The notes: generated by a model not told the origin, from the letters alone. Counted from the first letter of the stretch, positions 48,371 to 59,512 are shown. The stretch: 64,000 bases of DNA from Ruegeria atlantica (GCF_001458195.1 NZ_CYPU01000023.1:181104-245103); one strand, 5' to 3'. Made by a program: numbers and translations.

Positions 48371-48803
48371 ACGTGGGTCGCACGATCAGTTGCGGTTGGC
48401 CGTCCGAGGTATACCGTGTGGATCGACCATCCCAGCCAATCTCACCGGTTACGCGCTGCCGGTAGGCCGAGAAGCTGTTGAACTGAACGACATCCACGGG
48501 TGTTTCAAAGTGTAAGGTAACGCGCCGATGCGACCCATCACCCAACAGGGTCATACCACGGATTTCCGCCCTGAACGGCTGCCCCAGATAGAACCCTTCA
48601 ACCCGGTCACCAACACGCAAATGCATGCGATTTCCAGCCATTGCGTGCAACGTATTCCAATCGCGCACCCCATGTTGATGCGCCAACAATTCCAGCGATT
48701 CACTATGCGAGAGCGTGCCCCCCGCACCGCGCAGCCTGTCGCGCAGTCGTTTTGCCTGCGCTTTTAGCTCCTCAAGCGGAGCAATACTGTTTGAACGTGT
48801 CAT
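48369..48803 (-). CDS. Glyoxalase-superfamily helical N-terminal protein (Glyoxalase_8-like)
   Basis: A 144-residue protein. Residues ~8-56 (LEELKAQAKRLRDRL, then LSHSESLELLAHQHGVRDWNTLHA) match a helical domain often annotated as glyoxalase superfamily (Glyoxalase_8). The rest (VGDRVEGFYLGQPFRAEIRG) is a small beta-barrel-like part. Function unknown; the name does not imply lactoylglutathione lyase activity. Confidence 0.78.
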   Translation of the reverse strand: MTRSNSIAPLEELKAQAKRLRDRLRGAGGTLSHSESLELLAHQHGVRDWNTLHAMAGNRMHLRVGDRVEGFYLGQPFRAEIRGMTLLGDGSHRRVTLHFETPVDVVQFNSFSAYRQRVTGEIGWDGRSTRYTSDGQPQLIVRPT

Positions 48804-48981
48804 TTCTTGCCTCGTATCCTTAAACGGGCGCCAAGTCAGGACGGGGTTCGCATTGCCATCCGCGCGCCAGAAAAGGGCAACAGATGTTCATCAACCGGGT
48901 TTCACCAATGCCAAATGGCTGCGAACGGCAGGGGACCCGAACCTGAGGCTGACATTTCGCACTGGCGGATGTGTCTGTCAA

Positions 48982-49875
48982 TCAGGCTCTGGTACTTTTT
49001 AACTCGCTGTCCGGTTCCAGATGGATGACAAACACTGACCCCGGAAACTTCCTGTTCAGGGCCGCCTCGATATCGTCGCAGATGTCATGCGCGGCCGCGA
49101 CCGACATGGCACCGTCAACGACAAGGTGAAACTCAACGAAAATCATGTTGGCTGACCTGCGACCGCGCAGATCATGATACTCCAACGCCGGACCCAAATT
49201 GGCTTCGATTGTTTCGCGCACAGACGTCAATTCCCCATCGACCAGCGAAGCATCCATCAACCCGTCGACCGAGTTGCGGATGACCTTCCACCCCTCCCAC
49301 AGAATGTTCAACGCCACCAGAATCGCGATGATCGGATCAAGGATCAACCAACCTGTCGCCATCGCAATCAGCAACCCGACAACAACACCGACCGAGGTCA
49401 TAATGTCGGTCAAAATGTGCTTTCCGCTTGCCTCTAGCGCTGGTGAGGATTCTCGTCGCCCAACCCGCAACAGCAGAAACGCCCAGATACCATTCAAGCA
49501 CGTCGCGCCCACATTTATGGCAATGCCCAGGAACGGTTCCCCAACCAGATGCGGATCAGGCAATGCGAAAACAGCTTCACGAATGATCAGCAGCGCGGCC
49601 AGAACAATCAGTGTTCCCTCGACCACGGCCGACAGGTACTCGGCCTTCTTATGCCCGAACGGGTGCTTTTTGTCTGGCGGCATGCCAGATATCCGCACCG
49701 CGAAAAATGCAAGCAGAGCGGCCGCCACATTCACCACCGATTCCAAGGCGTCCGAGAGCAGGGCGACCGAGCCAGTCACCCACCAGGCCAGCAGTTTCAG
49801 CAGCAAAACCGTTACCGAAACCGGAATGGCCCACGCCGCGAATGTCTGTGTGATCTGCCTGCTGTCCTGCTTCAT
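48982..49875 (-). CDS. Cation diffusion facilitator (CDF) metal exporter
   Basis: A 297-residue CDF protein with six transmembrane segments and a C-terminal ferredoxin-like cytoplasmic domain. Metal-site sequences: SDALESVVN in TM2 (Asp42 region, with Asn in place of the usual second Asp) and HILTDIMTS in TM5. KKHPFGHKKAEYL is the interhelical His/Lys loop. It would export Zn, Fe, Co or Mn; the changed TM2 ligand makes the metal uncertain. Confidence 0.9.
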   Translation of the reverse strand: MKQDSRQITQTFAAWAIPVSVTVLLLKLLAWWVTGSVALLSDALESVVNVAAALLAFFAVRISGMPPDKKHPFGHKKAEYLSAVVEGTLIVLAALLIIREAVFALPDPHLVGEPFLGIAINVGATCLNGIWAFLLLRVGRRESSPALEASGKHILTDIMTSVGVVVGLLIAMATGWLILDPIIAILVALNILWEGWKVIRNSVDGLMDASLVDGELTSVRETIEANLGPALEYHDLRGRRSANMIFVEFHLVVDGAMSVAAAHDICDDIEAALNRKFPGSVFVIHLEPDSELKSTRA

Positions 49876-49926
49876 AGAATCTCACTATCACAGGATGCAG
49901 CAGCGCAAAGTGTGTTTTTGACGTGA

Positions 49927-50778
49927 CTATGCGTCGGCCTGAGCGGCCTCGAATGCCAGCATTGCGCGTTTGACCGGCAAGCCCCAGTGATAGCCACCCA
50001 GCCCACCGGATTTGCGGAGCGCCCGGTGGCAAGGAATCAGCCAGCTGACCGGGTTGCGGCCAACCGCAGTACCCACGGCGCGCACTGCTTGTGGCGATCC
50101 CACACGTTGCGCAATCTCAGAATAGGTGGTGACCTGACCCGACGGGATGTGCATCAGCGCCTCCCAAACCTTGATTTGCAGGGGCGAGCCAATGAGGTAC
50201 AGCGGCGTAGGTTCCAACCGGTCGCTTGCCGCGCCAAAAGCACTTAGAACCCAAGGGCGCAGACGCATTGGATCTTCTATGAACTCGGCCTTGGGCCAGC
50301 GTGAGATCATATCCTCCATCGCGGCCTCTTCACCGGTTTCAGCACCAAAAGCCATGCCGCAGATACCCTTATCGGTTCCCATGACCAGTGCCGGGCCAAA
50401 GGGGCATTCGAACCAGCCCCAATAGATGGTCAGCCCGACGCCCCTGCGCGCGTATTCGCCGGGGCTCATGGATTCCCATTTCAGGAACAAATCGTGCAGA
50501 CGGCCACTGCCGGACAGGCCGACGTTGTGTGCGGTTTCCAACGTGGTAAACCGTTCCCGCAACATTGCCTTGGCGTGGCCCAAGGTCAGATATTGCTGGT
50601 AACGTTTCGGCGACACCCCGGTCCAACGCGAGAACAGGCGCTGGAAATGCGCCGGGCTCATATCCATCTGGCGGGCTAGCTCTTCCAGGCTCAGGCCCTC
50701 GCCGCCTCGATCAATCAGGTCGATCGCGCGGCGCATGACGTTGTAGTGGTATCCGCTCTCCGGTGTCTGGACGTTCAT
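49927..50778 (-). CDS. Ada-like methylated-DNA-[protein]-cysteine methyltransferase with AraC HTH
   Basis: A 283-residue fusion. Residues ~10-112 form an AraC-type HTH (LEELARQMDMSPAHFQRLFSRW); residues ~115-283 form an O6-alkylguanine transferase with acceptor Cys250 in PCHR. The N-terminal Ada phosphotriester domain with its four-Cys zinc site is absent, so it should not sense phosphotriesters. It repairs O6-methylguanine and may regulate. ATG 50778; divergent from nth, so two DNA repair genes share a region. Confidence 0.92.
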   Translation of the reverse strand: MNVQTPESGYHYNVMRRAIDLIDRGGEGLSLEELARQMDMSPAHFQRLFSRWTGVSPKRYQQYLTLGHAKAMLRERFTTLETAHNVGLSGSGRLHDLFLKWESMSPGEYARRGVGLTIYWGWFECPFGPALVMGTDKGICGMAFGAETGEEAAMEDMISRWPKAEFIEDPMRLRPWVLSAFGAASDRLEPTPLYLIGSPLQIKVWEALMHIPSGQVTTYSEIAQRVGSPQAVRAVGTAVGRNPVSWLIPCHRALRKSGGLGGYHWGLPVKRAMLAFEAAQADA

Positions 50779-50896
50779 GGCTATTACCTCATATTCTTGA
50801 CCAAACCATAGCGCGCAGGTTACGCCCTCGCGACCCGGAACTTGCGCATTGGCTTTGGACTTGTATCGACGCGCCCCGAACGGCATTAAGACGCGG

Positions 50897-51541
50897 ATGG
50901 CAAAACAACTCGGATATCACCGGATCCGCGAGATCTTTACGCGCTTTCAGGAAGCCGACCCCGAACCCAAGGGCGAGCTTGAGCATGTCAACGTCTATAC
51001 TCTGGTCGTCGCCGTGGCGCTGTCTGCGCAGGCAACCGATGTCGGTGTGAACAAGGCCACCCGTGCGTTGTTCAAGATCGCCGACACGCCGCAAAAGATG
51101 CTGGATCTGGGCGAAGAAGGTCTGATTGAACACATCAAGACCATTGGCCTGTTTCGGCAAAAGGCGAAGAACGTCATCAAGCTCAGCCGTATTCTGGTCG
51201 ACGACTATTGTGGCGAAGTACCCAATTCCCGCGCCGCGCTGCAATCGCTGCCGGGTGTGGGCCGCAAGACGGCCAATGTCGTGCTGAACATGTGGTGGCG
51301 ATATCCGGCGCAGGCGGTGGACACGCATATCTTCCGGGTTGGCAATCGCACCGGCATTTGCCCCGGTAAGAATGTGGACGCCGTCGAACGCGCCATCGAA
51401 GACAATATCCCCACAGGCTTTCAGCTGCATGCGCATCACTGGCTGATCCTGCATGGCCGCTATCATTGCAAGGCGCGCAAACCCATGTGCGGCACCTGCA
51501 TAATCCGCGATCTCTGCGAATTTGAGGACAAGAACCTATGA
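50897..51541 (+). CDS. nth: Endonuclease III
   Basis: A DNA glycosylase/AP lyase for oxidised pyrimidines. From ATG 50897 it has 214 residues, close to E. coli Nth (211). Helix-hairpin-helix LPGVGRKTANVVLN with catalytic Lys124, Asp142 in VDTHIFRV, and the 4Fe-4S ligands Cys191, 198, 201 and 207. The open frame can begin at TTG 50849 (16 residues more). Coupled to the PfkB gene by a 4-base overlap. Confidence 0.95.
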   Translation: MAKQLGYHRIREIFTRFQEADPEPKGELEHVNVYTLVVAVALSAQATDVGVNKATRALFKIADTPQKMLDLGEEGLIEHIKTIGLFRQKAKNVIKLSRILVDDYCGEVPNSRAALQSLPGVGRKTANVVLNMWWRYPAQAVDTHIFRVGNRTGICPGKNVDAVERAIEDNIPTGFQLHAHHWLILHGRYHCKARKPMCGTCIIRDLCEFEDKNL

Positions 51542-52527
51542 AAACTTACCAACTGACCGGCATCGGAAACGCAGTTGTGGACGTGATTTCCCAAGCCGAC
51601 GACAGTTTCCTAGAGCTGATGGGCATTGAAAAAGGCATCATGCAGCTGATCGAGCAGGAGCGTGGCGAGGTCCTCTATGCCTCGATGGAAGGTCGGGTTC
51701 AGACGCCGGGTGGCTCGGTCGCCAACACCATCGCCGGCGCAGGTGCGCTGGGGCTGGATTCAGCGTTTATCGGGCGGGTTCATGATGACGCTCTGGGCCG
51801 GTTTTACGCGGATGCGATGAACGAGGACGGCGTTGATTTCGTGAACCCTCCGGTTCCGGGTGGCGAACTGCCAACCTCGCGCTCGATGATCTTTGTCTCG
51901 CCCGATGGGGAACGGTCAATGAATACCTACCTGGGGATTTCCTCGGAACTGTCGTCGCAGGACGTATCGGATGACGTCGCAGGCAACAGCCAGATCATGT
52001 TCCTTGAGGGCTATCTGTTCGACAAGGAAAAGGGCAAAGCTGCGTTTCTAGAGGCCGCGCGCGCGTGCCACAAAGGTGGCGGCAAGGCGGGTATCGCCGT
52101 TTCCGACCCCTTCTGTGTGGAACGCCACCGTGTCGATTTCCTGCTGCTGATCGAAAACGAACTTGATTTTGTCATTGGTAACGAGGCCGAGATCAAATCC
52201 CTGTTCGAAACCGATGATCTGGACGAGGCGCTAGCCAAAACCGCCGCGATCTGCCCGCTTGTCGTATGCACCCGCTCCGGCGATGGTGTAACTGTTCTGA
52301 GCGAAGGAGAACGCGTCGACGTACCGGTCGAGAAAGTCGTGCCCGTGGACGCAACCGGTGCGGGCGATCAGTTTGCCGCCGGATTCCTGTTTGGCATGGC
52401 CACAGGCCGCGATCACGAAGCCTGCGCCAAGATCGGCAATATCTGCGCCCGCGAGGTCATCAGCCACATCGGCCCGCGCCCCGAGGCGAACATGCAGGAC
52501 CTGCTGCGCGCCGAAGGGTTGCTGTAA
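51538..52527 (+). CDS. PfkB-family carbohydrate/nucleoside kinase (adenosine kinase-like)
   Basis: A 329-residue ribokinase-fold enzyme. The C-terminal signature DATGAGDQFAAGFLFG carries the catalytic Asp and anion hole; the substrate-side motif is GGSVANTIAGAGALG. Sequences with this N-terminus (YQLTGIGNAVVDVIS) are often called adenosine kinase in Rhodobacterales; sugar kinases are the alternative. The start overlaps the nth stop by 4 bases. Confidence 0.88.
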   Translation: MKTYQLTGIGNAVVDVISQADDSFLELMGIEKGIMQLIEQERGEVLYASMEGRVQTPGGSVANTIAGAGALGLDSAFIGRVHDDALGRFYADAMNEDGVDFVNPPVPGGELPTSRSMIFVSPDGERSMNTYLGISSELSSQDVSDDVAGNSQIMFLEGYLFDKEKGKAAFLEAARACHKGGGKAGIAVSDPFCVERHRVDFLLLIENELDFVIGNEAEIKSLFETDDLDEALAKTAAICPLVVCTRSGDGVTVLSEGERVDVPVEKVVPVDATGAGDQFAAGFLFGMATGRDHEACAKIGNICAREVISHIGPRPEANMQDLLRAEGLL

Positions 52528-52535
52528 TCCGCTGA

Positions 52536-53375
52536 TTAAGATCCAGCCGCCGCGTCGTTCAAAGCCCAGTCATACTGATACGCTTTGACGCGCGACGTCT
52601 GCTGAAGACGGGCGCGCAGCTCGGGTTCCGCTGCGGTCGCGATGTAGGCCAGCACGGATTTTTCATTCGGTCCGAAATCTTCGCGGAACCAGATAAAGAT
52701 CTTTGACAGGATCAATCCGCCGCGTTGGTCGAACTGCACGCCACGCGGGTCGTTGATATAGGCGTGCTCGGCAGCAGCGAAATCGCGCTCCAATGTCTCG
52801 GCCTGCCAGGCGCGATCCATCAGGTTGGGGCAGCCCACAGCGGCGCAGTTCAGCGCATAATGGATGCGCGGTTCGCCGAATGTGGATCGAATAACGCGGT
52901 GTTCGATGTCATTGAGGGTCAACTCCTGCCCGGCCACCCGCGCCAGAGTTTGGTTCCACGGCCCAATCGAAAATCGTCCGTTCTTGATGTCGCGGATCGA
53001 AGCAACGGGATAGTTTTGAAGAACCACATCCACCGTCAGCGCATTGTACAAGTTTATCCAATACGCCAGTTGCTGATCACGTGTCAGCCGCGCGGGGTCA
53101 ATGGCTTGCAGATCGACCAGATACTCGTCCAGGCGTGCGCGGTCTGCCCGTGTCACCTGCCCGTAAGTTACCCGGTTCACCCCCTGCCCGTCGGTCACGA
53201 TGTAGCGGTGCAGGAAAGCTGTCCAATCACGGTGATCGACCTTTTCGCCCGGTGGGGACGCAAATCTGGTCAGGGTCTGCCCCGGCAATGCCTCGGGGGC
53301 GGGCAAGGCCAGACGCTCTGCGCTAGCGCATGCGGTCAAAACCGGAAGCAGCAGCAGGATCAGAAGTTTTTTCAT
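52536..53375 (-). CDS. DUF547 lipoprotein
   Basis: A 279-residue protein with a lipobox (LPVLTAC, Cys15 region) so it is probably lipidated and periplasmic. The DUF547 core follows: AYWINLYNALTV, and HYALNCAAVGCPNL with paired Cys. DUF547 is often linked to cysteine-protease-like folds; activity is unproven. Its ATG overlaps the radical SAM stop by 4 bases, so the two are coupled. Convergent with the PfkB gene. Confidence 0.88.
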   Translation of the reverse strand: MKKLLILLLLPVLTACASAERLALPAPEALPGQTLTRFASPPGEKVDHRDWTAFLHRYIVTDGQGVNRVTYGQVTRADRARLDEYLVDLQAIDPARLTRDQQLAYWINLYNALTVDVVLQNYPVASIRDIKNGRFSIGPWNQTLARVAGQELTLNDIEHRVIRSTFGEPRIHYALNCAAVGCPNLMDRAWQAETLERDFAAAEHAYINDPRGVQFDQRGGLILSKIFIWFREDFGPNEKSVLAYIATAAEPELRARLQQTSRVKAYQYDWALNDAAAGS

Positions 53376-54754
53376 GGTACGTCCTTTTGGTTCCGGCGCG
53401 TGGCCCGCAACTGCCCCTTGAGCCGCTTGAGCGGGGCCAGTCCGGGATCGCTCAGATCCGGCAGATCGGGTCCAGCGGACAGGTGGGGGACGGCGGCGTT
53501 CCACCAGCTTGGGCCAGATGGCCCGTCGACCCGATCCGGTGCGGCCAGATGCATGTCACGCTGCGCGTTGTGAACGCACATGGACAACGGCCCGTTTGCG
53601 GTTGCGACCATAAAGACGCAAGAGGCACAGCGATCATCCTCCAATGCGTCGGCGGCCATGAAGTTATGAATGAAGACCGATTGCCGGCGGACAGGTCCCC
53701 GCAACAAGCCGCGGCCTAAACGCAGCACGCACCTCAGCAGATGCAACCCGGCCCGCAGCGCCAGAAACGGGTTGCGCCGCGCCATACGCCGGACGCTGTC
53801 ACGGGTGTCGATATGGCCGTCAGTTGATTGGTCGGCCCGGCTTAGCGCGGCGATCACCTTCTGCGTCAGGCGTTTGGCGGACAGAACCGAAACCGCACGC
53901 CCACCGGCAGTCACAACACTTGCATAGCGATTGCATTTTGCATGGCCCACGGCGGCCGTGTCAAAATGCAGGGGCGTTTCATATCCGGCCTCGACCGCAC
54001 GCATGACACTGTCCTGCGTGATCGCGTCGGGACGTTCGCGTAACACCCCGCGCCCGGTATCCGCTTGCATCTGGAAGGACACAAAAGCCACCTCGGGGCG
54101 GTCTCGCATGAACCGTGCCAGCGCAGACAGTTCAGCAATATTGCCGCCGAAGACCGTCGTGTTGAACAATACCCGCAGGCCCAGTCCGCGCGTGTGGCGG
54201 ATATAGGCGCGGCGCACCACATTTAACTCAGTCTCGCTGTTGAACCCCTTGCGCTCCTGCGTCATGTCGACGTGAAAGGCCACGTCGTCCAACCCCGCCG
54301 CCGCAAGCCGCGTCAGAAACGCCCGACTGGCGCGAATGCCGTTGGTCATCAGGCACGACCGCATGCCCAGGCGGTGAATTTCGCGGCACAGTGCCTCAAG
54401 GTCTTCCACCTTGCGCAGGGTCGGATCACCCCCGGTCAGTTGGACCGAGACACCGGGGCCATAATGGCTGTGGATAGTAGCAAGACGCGCAAACAGAACC
54501 GACAGCGGTGGGTCATAGGTCATCTCGGCTCGGTCCGAAAGGTAACACAGTGTGCAATCCAGATTGCAACGTTGGGTGATCTCAAGCGCGACGCAGGCGA
54601 TGGGGTAGAACCGGCCTGCCGTCTGCCCTGCGCCATATTCCCCGCACCCTTGCAGACCGCCGCGCAAAGGCGCGCGACGGTCGGTGCCGGTAAACTTGCG
54701 CCCGGCGGTTTTTACAGAAGAGAGAGTTGGGGCCGTGTCCTTCATACCCGTCAA
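53372..54754 (-). CDS. Radical SAM enzyme of unknown specificity
   Basis: A 460-residue radical SAM protein. The cluster motif is Cys63-x3-Cys67-x2-Cys70 (CNLDCTLC), followed by QLTGGDPTLRKVEDL for SAM binding. The mid part VAFVSFQMQADTGRG and a C-terminal Cys set (CASC ... MCVHN, about 383-402) suggest extra cluster ligands. The arrangement resembles archaeal Tes/MJ0619-type lipid-modifying enzymes, but I cannot fix the substrate. It is transcribed with a DUF547 lipoprotein. Confidence 0.85.
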   Translation of the reverse strand: MTGMKDTAPTLSSVKTAGRKFTGTDRRAPLRGGLQGCGEYGAGQTAGRFYPIACVALEITQRCNLDCTLCYLSDRAEMTYDPPLSVLFARLATIHSHYGPGVSVQLTGGDPTLRKVEDLEALCREIHRLGMRSCLMTNGIRASRAFLTRLAAAGLDDVAFHVDMTQERKGFNSETELNVVRRAYIRHTRGLGLRVLFNTTVFGGNIAELSALARFMRDRPEVAFVSFQMQADTGRGVLRERPDAITQDSVMRAVEAGYETPLHFDTAAVGHAKCNRYASVVTAGGRAVSVLSAKRLTQKVIAALSRADQSTDGHIDTRDSVRRMARRNPFLALRAGLHLLRCVLRLGRGLLRGPVRRQSVFIHNFMAADALEDDRCASCVFMVATANGPLSMCVHNAQRDMHLAAPDRVDGPSGPSWWNAAVPHLSAGPDLPDLSDPGLAPLKRLKGQLRATRRNQKDVP

Positions 54755-54817
54755 GCTAGACAGGTCGATCAGATGCGGCCACGCCCCCTCACGCCAACGT
54801 GCGGCTTAGTGAGTGAA

Positions 54818-55528
54818 TCACCCACAGCACCCGCCGGATTGTTTCACCTGAGCGGTTGCAGGCGCTTCGTTCAGGTTCGCACCCCGCCCCAACCACGTCC
54901 GCTCTGCGAGATAGAAATCTGTGAACCGGGTTACAAAATCCTCGGAAACGGTTTTCTGCGGGATGCCGGTCGCCATCAAAGCCTGTTGCCACGCCTTCAC
55001 CTTAGGATAGTCAGCCAACATATCGTGCCCGCTGTGATCGGCCACGAGTGCAGCCCGGTGAAGCAACGGCAACCAAGCCATATCGACATTGCCCAGCGCC
55101 TCACCCGCAAAGAATGGGCCACCGCTAAACTGCTTCTCGGCTTTCGCGAACGAGGCGTTCAGCTTGGTCGTCCGATCCGCAAAGATCACCTGATCCGCGC
55201 TTTGCATTGCGCTGCACTGAACAAGGTAGTGCTTGCTGGCCTGATAGCTCCACGCGCGGTTCAGAGCGCGCTGTTCGGGTGTCAGATCGGGTTGCAGCGG
55301 GGCGGCCACCTCATCGAGGTATTCGGCAATCGCGTCCGACTCAAACAGCGCTATACCGCCTTCGGTCACCAGAACCGGAACCTGACCTGTCGGCGACAGC
55401 TCCAGAAACCAATCCGGCTTGTCGCTGAGGCTTATGTAGTCGATCTGATAGGGCACCTGCTTGGCTTCCAACAGCGCAGTGACGCGCTGAACGAAGGGGC
55501 AGATTTTGAAACTGATTATACGGATCAT
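54818..55528 (-). CDS. Glutathione S-transferase-like protein with C-terminal Cys tail
   Basis: A 236-residue GST. The thioredoxin-fold N-terminus has KICPFVQRV (Cys10) and TGQVPVL with the SDAIAEYL glutathione-binding Ser/Asp. The helical domain covers ~85-205. It ends in an unusual linker and SGGCCG, a Cys pair not seen in ordinary GSTs. It lies 64 bases downstream of sigZ, which also has a Cys-rich tail. Confidence 0.88.
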   Translation of the reverse strand: MIRIISFKICPFVQRVTALLEAKQVPYQIDYISLSDKPDWFLELSPTGQVPVLVTEGGIALFESDAIAEYLDEVAAPLQPDLTPEQRALNRAWSYQASKHYLVQCSAMQSADQVIFADRTTKLNASFAKAEKQFSGGPFFAGEALGNVDMAWLPLLHRAALVADHSGHDMLADYPKVKAWQQALMATGIPQKTVSEDFVTRFTDFYLAERTWLGRGANLNEAPATAQVKQSGGCCG

Positions 55529-55592
55529 AGGTCTTTCCTTTTGCTGGTTTCATCTGTCAGACGAAGCCCGCATCAAAAAGACGACGATCGGA

Positions 55593-56132
55593 TCAACATT
55601 TTTTGCAAGATTTCGGTTTTTTCTTTACGTCCGCGATATTGCCTCGCACGTCCATTGAGATATTGCAGCAATCCTCGAACGCTTTTCGCAGCTCTGCCCG
55701 GCCCTTTTGAACCCGGGATTTAAGCGTTGAATACGCCAGACCCTGCGCCTGTGCATAATCCTGTTGGGACATGCCATTGATGTCGATCTCCATCAGCATG
55801 TCCGAGGTTTCCTGCGGCAACCCGCGAATGAAAGGTTCGACGCATCCCTCAAGGTCCTGACGCGTTTCCGGATCATCCCGGTGATACCAAAGATCATCCG
55901 GATGCGCCTCGACACGGCCGGATTTTCGGTAATAATCGATGATCGTGCGGTCAGCCGTTTGAAACAACCACGGTTGCAGTTTGGCAGGGTCTTTCAGGTT
56001 GGGCAGACCGGTGAAGACTTTGACCGAGATCTCTTGCAACAGGTCTTCCACATCCGCGGTGTTGGACACACGCGAATGCAGAAACGCCTTCAGGCGCGCG
56101 CGGTACTTGGGCCAGATGTCTTCAATGCGCAT
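55593..56132 (-). CDS. sigZ: ECF-type sigma factor SigZ
   Basis: A 179-residue sigma-70 family factor. Region 2 (DVEDLLQEISVKVFTGL, then LFQTADRTIIDYYRK) and region 4 (MSQQDYAQAQGLAYSTLKSRVQKGRAEL) are clear. It ends in a Cys-rich tail (ECC-type CC then KSCKKC) characteristic of the SigZ family. No anti-sigma gene is adjacent, so the tail itself may sense a metal or oxidant. It probably drives the Cys-tailed GST downstream. Confidence 0.85.
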   Translation of the reverse strand: MRIEDIWPKYRARLKAFLHSRVSNTADVEDLLQEISVKVFTGLPNLKDPAKLQPWLFQTADRTIIDYYRKSGRVEAHPDDLWYHRDDPETRQDLEGCVEPFIRGLPQETSDMLMEIDINGMSQQDYAQAQGLAYSTLKSRVQKGRAELRKAFEDCCNISMDVRGNIADVKKKPKSCKKC

Positions 56133-56138
56133 GCTGTT

Positions 56139-56624
56139 TTATGACAGGTGATCCGCAAAGGCGGCAACCACCTGCATGTAAACCTCACGTTTGAACGGCA
56201 CGATCTCGTCGATCAGCTTGCCTGGCTCCTGCCATTTCCATCGGGTGAATTCCGGGTGCTTGGTCTGGATGTTGATCTGGTCGTCCTGGCCGGTAAATCG
56301 CAGCAGGTACCATTTCTGTTCCTGCCCGCGATAACGGCCTTTCCAGATTTTCGGCACGATGTCGTGTGGCAGATCATAAGGCAGCCAGCCGTCTGTTTCG
56401 GCGACGATCTCGACCAAGTCCGAGGTTACGCCGGTTTCTTCCCACAGCTCACGCAGGGCTGCATCCCGTGGATCTTCGCCCTTGTCCACGCCGCCCTGAG
56501 GCATTTGCCATGCATCCTTGTGGCGATCATTGCGCTGACCGACGAAAATCCTGCCCTCGGCATTCATCAGCATAAGCCCCACGCAAGGGCGATAGGGCAG
56601 TTTGGCGATCTCTTCGGGGGTCAT
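56139..56624 (-). CDS. rppH: RNA pyrophosphohydrolase RppH (Nudix)
   Basis: Removes pyrophosphate from the 5' end of mRNA, starting decay. The 161-residue protein has the Nudix box [22 protein letters not shown], and the RppH features [11 protein letters not shown] and WQMPQGG. ATG 56624 ([16 protein letters not shown]) fits the family; the open frame extends to 56681. Seven bases upstream of sigZ on the same strand. Confidence 0.93.
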   Translation of the reverse strand: MTPEEIAKLPYRPCVGLMLMNAEGRIFVGQRNDRHKDAWQMPQGGVDKGEDPRDAALRELWEETGVTSDLVEIVAETDGWLPYDLPHDIVPKIWKGRYRGQEQKWYLLRFTGQDDQINIQTKHPEFTRWKWQEPGKLIDEIVPFKREVYMQVVAAFADHLS

Positions 56625-56696
56625 GTGCAGCCTCGTGAATGTGCTTTGAGACGTCTGTATCAAGCCCCAAGGCGCCAGCAAAGGGTGTGACGTTAG

Positions 56697-58790
<2,094 letters not shown>

Positions 58791-58817
58791 AGCAACACCT
58801 CAATTGAACTGCAGGAA

Positions 58818-58844
58818 GCCGTCTCGAAAGAGGCGGCTTTTTTT
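58818..58844 (+). terminator. Factor-independent terminator of fadH
   Basis: GCCGTCTC pairs with GAGGCGGC (one mismatch) around GAAA, followed by seven T. It isolates fadH from the small operon that follows. Confidence 0.9.
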
Positions 58845-58851
58845 GTGCCAC

Positions 58852-58884
58852 TTGACTCTATTGATATCAATGTACATATGTACA
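58852..58884 (+). promoter_or_regulatory. Promoter overlapping two perfect palindromes
   Basis: A -35 TTGACT (58852-58857) and a -10-like TATGTA (58877-58882) flank two adjoining palindromes, ATTGATATCAAT (58860-58871) and TGTACATATGTACA (58871-58884). They share one base. A regulator bound to either would cover the core promoter, a repressor layout. Transcription would begin at or near the ATG 58887, i.e. an almost leaderless message. Confidence 0.6.
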
Positions 58885-58886
58885 CC

Positions 58887-59138
58887 ATGAGTCAAAAAAT
58901 AGAACGCACCCAGACGGGAATTCGTATCGAAAAACGCCTGCTGAAAGTCCTCAAGGGGCTGGCAGAGTCGCTGGACATGACCCTTGGCGATCTGATCGAG
59001 GGGATTACCCTGCATAGCTTTGAGAACAAGCCAGCGTTTTCCGAGGATACGCTGGAGAAGATCAAACAGCTCAAAAGTGTCTACGACCTCGACTGGACAG
59101 CCGAGGACAGCCACCGTTTCAAGGAGGACGGAGAATGA
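58887..59138 (+). CDS. Small putative ribbon-helix-helix-type protein
   Basis: An 83-residue charged protein. The N-terminal half (RTQTGIRIEKRLLKVLKGLAESLDMTLGDLIEGI) has the beta-strand/two-helix pattern of RHH DNA-binding proteins. ATG 58887 is chosen because of the promoter position; ATG 58878 lies inside the palindrome. Its gene overlaps the next one by 4 bases. It may bind the palindromes and control its own operon, which is inference. Confidence 0.6.
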   Translation: MSQKIERTQTGIRIEKRLLKVLKGLAESLDMTLGDLIEGITLHSFENKPAFSEDTLEKIKQLKSVYDLDWTAEDSHRFKEDGE

Positions 59139-59512
59139 TCACCGACATCACCAGCGCGTTTGAGGCACACGCCATCGACAACACAACGTTCGGACATGCC
59201 GAACATGTACAGGTCGCATATGACCTGCTGCGAAAGTACGATTTTATCGATGCTGCAGCGATCTACGCCAAAGGGATCCGAACACTTGCGGTCAAAGCCG
59301 GCGCCCCGGATAAGTTCAACCTGACGATCACTTACGCATTCATGAGCCTGATCGCAGAGCGTCTTGCCAGTTCACAATCCAGCACTTTCGAGGCATTCAT
59401 TGCGGAAAACCCCGATTTGATGGCCAAGACAGCCCTCAGCCAATGGTATCCACAAGAACGGCTGAATTCGGCGCTGGCGCGCCGTATTTTCCTATTGCCC
59501 GACGTGGCATAG
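59135..59512 (+). CDS. Conserved small protein, partner of the RHH-like gene
   Basis: A 125-residue helical protein of no family I can name. Conserved-looking features are GHAEHVQVAYDLLRKYDF near residue 20, GIRTLAVKAGAPDKFNLTITYAF and a C-terminal LNSALARRIFL. His pair HAEH and TIT motif may be an active site. Co-translated with the RHH-like gene (ATGA overlap). The layout resembles an autoregulated toxin-antitoxin unit, but no toxin fold is recognised. Confidence 0.62.
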   Translation: MITDITSAFEAHAIDNTTFGHAEHVQVAYDLLRKYDFIDAAAIYAKGIRTLAVKAGAPDKFNLTITYAFMSLIAERLASSQSSTFEAFIAENPDLMAKTALSQWYPQERLNSALARRIFLLPDVA

